Positions 61,525 through 64,000 of a stretch of DNA of 64,000 nucleotides are shown one piece after another (within the stretch, counting starts at the first letter, position 1; each line of letters opens with the position of its first letter). The notes under the pieces were generated by a model, which was not told the origin of the DNA, searched no databases, and was given only the letters and a program-made list of their open reading frames with translations. The stretch spans positions 1 to 64,000 of the forward strand of contig JBEIEP010000008.1 in the NCBI GenBank assembly GCA_040382935.1, in the 5' to 3' direction. Made by a program: the position numbers and the translations under genes. The stretch is from JALQUL01 sp040382935 (GTDB taxonomy: Bacteria > Pseudomonadota > Gammaproteobacteria > Burkholderiales > Burkholderiaceae_C).

Positions 61525-62337
61525 TTATGCCCGCTTCAATGCGGCCTGACGCTGCAAGCAATACAGCGTGAGGTACTTGCCATAGGCGGCTTGGGCTTGC
61601 ATGGTACACACCACCAATCCCATCGCACCATCCAAAAATCCTAAACGCCATATATAACTTTTCAAAAAAGCAAACACACCAGACAAAAAAGCTCTGGCCA
61701 ATGAAGTTCTGACACCCTTGGCGTGGCGCTGCTCAGCCCAAGCCTGACTATAACTGGACAATTTATGCCAGTAATGGGCGGGCGTGGGATAACTATAATG
61801 GAGTAATGAGTGGGTTAGGCGTCGTGCGGGTATGCCGCTTGTTACGACCCGTTCGTGCACCCTGTCGTCGCTAAACTGGCCGTTGCCACGCGGCCACAGG
61901 CGGGTGACGTAATCGGGTGTCCAGCCGCAATGGTGAATCCTATGCCCAAAAAACTCAGTCAGTCGAGGCACAGATACCGACAGCGGCTGATTGTTGGAGA
62001 CAATCTGCTCAATCTCTTGCGCCAGTTCGGGGGTCACGCGTTCGTCGGCATCCAATGACAGCACCCAGGGTTGATTTGCCAGGGCCAGCGCGCGGTTTTT
62101 CTGCGCACCAAAACCGGGCCAAGGGGTGTTAACGTGAACCTCCGCCCCCAACGCGCGGGCCAAATGTACCGTATCGTCTGTGCTTGCCCCATCCAACACC
62201 ACCACCTGGCGTGCAAAGCTAACCGAAGCAATGCAATCACCTATATTGCTTGCCTCGTTATAGGTGATGATGATGACCGAAAGAGGCAGTGATTGCGGCG
62301 TTGGTGTTGAACAGAGGGTGCTTTTCATGGCGGTCAT
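61525..62337 (-). CDS. Glycosyltransferase family 2 (WaaE/KdtX-like)
   Basis: A GT-A fold enzyme with the start LSVIIITYNEASNIGDCIAS, the DGASTDD nucleotide-sugar motif, FGAQKNRALALA and SLDADERVTPELAQE. It resembles lipopolysaccharide core glucosyltransferases of the WaaE/KdtX group. Starts at 62337 or 62328 fit; a longer frame to 62556 would overlap the divergent exporter. The divergent msbA-like gene supports a role in lipopolysaccharide, though the acceptor is unknown. Confidence 0.8.
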   Translation of the reverse strand: MTAMKSTLCSTPTPQSLPLSVIIITYNEASNIGDCIASVSFARQVVVLDGASTDDTVHLARALGAEVHVNTPWPGFGAQKNRALALANQPWVLSLDADERVTPELAQEIEQIVSNNQPLSVSVPRLTEFFGHRIHHCGWTPDYVTRLWPRGNGQFSDDRVHERVVTSGIPARRLTHSLLHYSYPTPAHYWHKLSSYSQAWAEQRHAKGVRTSLARAFLSGVFAFLKSYIWRLGFLDGAMGLVVCTMQAQAAYGKYLTLYCLQRQAALKRA

Positions 62338-62404
62338 TATGGCCCAATCGGGTTGTATGTAAACTGATTGATAATCGCCCACACCTCTGCTCCTTTGGTC
62401 GCCC

Positions 62405-64000
62405 ATGAAGTTGTCTCCTAGCGATAGCAATGCCTCTTCCGCCCCGGCGATCACCCAATCGTTGTGGTCCCGGTTTGCGCGACTGTTTCCGTATTTTGGT
62501 GAACCCAAATCGGCCTGGGCTGTTGCCGTCGGGGCAACGGTCCTTGCAGCATGCACTGAGCCATTGATCCCCGCCGCGCTTCGGCTTTTGCTGGACAGGG
62601 GCTTTCAAAAAGGGGCCATTGACGTCTGGATCGTCCCTGTCGCACTCCTGGTTTTGTTTGGCATCAGGGGCATGGCAGGTTACGTGACGGAGCTGGCGTT
62701 GGTGCACCTCTCAGCCCGTGGTTTAAAGCGCCTGCGCGAACATATGTTTGCCAAGTTGCAAAGTGCCCGCCTTGACGTTTTCAAACAGCAAGCGGGGAGC
62801 GAATTGGCCAACACCGTGGTGTACGAGGTACAAAACGGCTCCACGATGCTGGTGAACTCGGTGATCACGCTGGTGCGCGATAGCGTGACCTTGTTGGCTT
62901 TGGTCACCTATTTATTCTGGATGAATTGGCAGCTCACACTGGTTGTGGCGGTCATGCTGCCTGCGGTGGCATGGGTGATGGTGGTACTGAGCCGTCGCCT
63001 TTATGGATTGTCAAAGTCCACCCAGGCGGCCACCGACAGATTGGCCTATGTAGTGGAAGAAAACGTACTGGCCCATCGTGATGTGCGCCTGCACAACGCC
63101 CAAGACCAGCAGGCACGGCGCTTTTCAGCGATCAGCGAAGAACTCAGGCGCCTGTCGGTACGCGCGACGAGTGCTTCAGCGGCCATGAAACCCATTACCC
63201 AAATGCTGGCGGCCTTTGCCTTGGCGACGGTGATTTCCATCGCCTTGTTGCAAAGCAACCAGAAAGGCGTGACGGTAGGCGACTTTACGGCCTTTGTGAC
63301 CGCCATGCTGCTGCTGGTTGCACCCATCAAGCATTTGTCCGAAATTGCCAGTCCTATTACCCGTGGTCTTGCGGCGATCGAAAGGGGCTTTGATCTGTTG
63401 GACAGGTGTCCCGATGAATCGGACGGGCAATTCAACGCGACAGCATCTAAAGGACATATCGAGTTTAAAGATGTATCGGTCAAGTATTCTGATGATGCCG
63501 GCTATGCCGTGAAGGAGATTAACCTTGGCATTGCGGCAGGTGAAACCGTGGCTTTTGTAGGCGCATCTGGTTCGGGAAAGACCACTTTGGTGAACCTTTT
63601 GGCGCGTTTTGTTAATCCCAGCAGCGGACAGGTGATGCTCGATGGGACAGATGTGCTGCAATGGCAACTACCTGCGCTTCGGGCACAGCTGGCCATGGTG
63701 AGCCAGCACGTCTATATGCTCAACACATCCATTGCTGAGAACATTGCTCTTGGCCAGACAGTGGACCGTGAACGCGTAGTGGCCTGTTTGAAGGCCGCCC
63801 ACCTGGAAGCTTTTGTGGCCGAGCTACCCGATGGCATAGACCACCGCGTGGGGCATAACGCCACCAGTCTATCAGGGGGGCAACGGCAGAGGCTTGCCAT
63901 TGCACGGGCCTTGTACAAAAACGCACCGGTTTTGATCCTGGACGAAGCAACTTCGGCCTTGGATGCCGAGTCCGAGCGCGCCGTTCAGGAGGGCCTTTCC
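62405..64000 (+). CDS. msbA: Lipid A export ATP-binding/permease protein MsbA, cut by window edge
   Basis: MsbA flips lipid A-core across the inner membrane. From ATG 62405 the frame stays open to the right edge (532 codons). It shows six helices, then an ATPase domain with Walker A GASGSGKTTLVN, Q loop, signature LSGGQRQRLAIARAL and Walker B LILDEATSALD. Motifs include FTAFVTAMLLLVAPIKHLSE and SPITRGLAAIERGFDLLD, both typical of MsbA. It is close to completion, lacking about 50 C-terminal residues. Confidence 0.93.
   Translation, partial: MKLSPSDSNASSAPAITQSLWSRFARLFPYFGEPKSAWAVAVGATVLAACTEPLIPAALRLLLDRGFQKGAIDVWIVPVALLVLFGIRGMAGYVTELALVHLSARGLKRLREHMFAKLQSARLDVFKQQAGSELANTVVYEVQNGSTMLVNSVITLVRDSVTLLALVTYLFWMNWQLTLVVAVMLPAVAWVMVVLSRRLYGLSKSTQAATDRLAYVVEENVLAHRDVRLHNAQDQQARRFSAISEELRRLSVRATSASAAMKPITQMLAAFALATVISIALLQSNQKGVTVGDFTAFVTAMLLLVAPIKHLSEIASPITRGLAAIERGFDLLDRCPDESDGQFNATASKGHIEFKDVSVKYSDDAGYAVKEINLGIAAGETVAFVGASGSGKTTLVNLLARFVNPSSGQVMLDGTDVLQWQLPALRAQLAMVSQHVYMLNTSIAENIALGQTVDRERVVACLKAAHLEAFVAELPDGIDHRVGHNATSLSGGQRQRLAIARALYKNAPVLILDEATSALDAESERAVQEGLS

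Noticed and set aside
62338..62556. N-terminal extension of the glycosyltransferase
   Set aside because: It would overlap the divergent msbA start, and family proteins begin close to LSVIIITYNE.
1..64000. CRISPR array or complete prophage
   Set aside because: No evenly spaced repeats of CRISPR type and no phage structural genes or integrase were seen; AlpA, ORF6N and KilA-N pieces alone do not make a prophage.

Overview
This 64 kb window looks like a chromosomal piece of a betaproteobacterium, most likely Burkholderiales and close to the Comamonadaceae. The evidence is the gene order infC-rpmI-rplT-pheS-pheT-ihfA-merR-tRNA-Pro, a cbb3 oxidase cluster next to fnr and hemN, a glutamylated-putrescine pathway, H-NS-like and TIGR00645 proteins typical of that group, and a Tol-Pal block. 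Species cannot be fixed from the sequence alone.

Positions 1-18.4 kb are an accessory region with heavy rearrangement. The left edge carries the 5' end of recC. Three further partial copies of the recC start region, all in the same orientation, separate small cargo blocks: a truncated nudK plus a DUF3800 protein, an AlpA-like regulator fused in frame to a recC fragment, an unrecognised 200-residue protein, and a lipoprotein. A MazE/AbrB-like antitoxin with a PIN toxin follows (5.3-6.0 kb). An intact helicase-nuclease plus methyltransferase restriction pair comes next (6.3-12.4 kb). Then comes a zone of debris: a KilA-N tail, half a methyltransferase, an antitoxin gene with an in-frame stop, a collapsed second copy of the res-ORF6N-mod locus, and a decayed type I restriction locus (hsdM, rhuM, 5' hsdS, no hsdR). 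This last block is bounded by a 96-bp direct repeat of the 3' end of tRNA-Pro and its terminator, so it appears to be a tRNA-targeted island without a visible integrase.

Positions 18.4-64 kb are ordinary core chromosome. All genes from tRNA-Pro to hemN run on the minus strand: merR, ihfA, pheT, pheS, rplT, rpmI, infC (AUC start), thrS (with one apparent homopolymer indel), an H-NS-like gene, aceA behind two palindromic operators, then a putrescine block (aldehyde dehydrogenase, PotFGHI-type transporter, aminotransferase, glutamylputrescine-synthetase-like enzyme). The low-oxygen block follows: a SafE-like membrane protein, hemN, fnr, a small membrane protein, ccoPQON, ccoS and ccoI, then uspA. 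FNR-type boxes lie before hemN/fnr, before ccoNOQP and between ccoI and uspA, so these genes probably form one oxygen-responsive regulon. The rest holds a DUF2189/DUF2788 membrane trio, lgt, acs, a TIGR00645 protein, class I fumarase, murI, a Ser/Thr kinase fused to a universal-stress domain, a metallophosphatase, tRNA-Lys, tcdA, the tolB-pal-cpoB operon, a lipopolysaccharide-type glycosyltransferase and the start of an msbA-like exporter running off the right edge.

The indel in the essential gene thrS, and a similar one in a short G run in hsdM, warn that some frameshifts here may be sequencing errors. The large deletions, chimeras and repeats cannot be explained that way.
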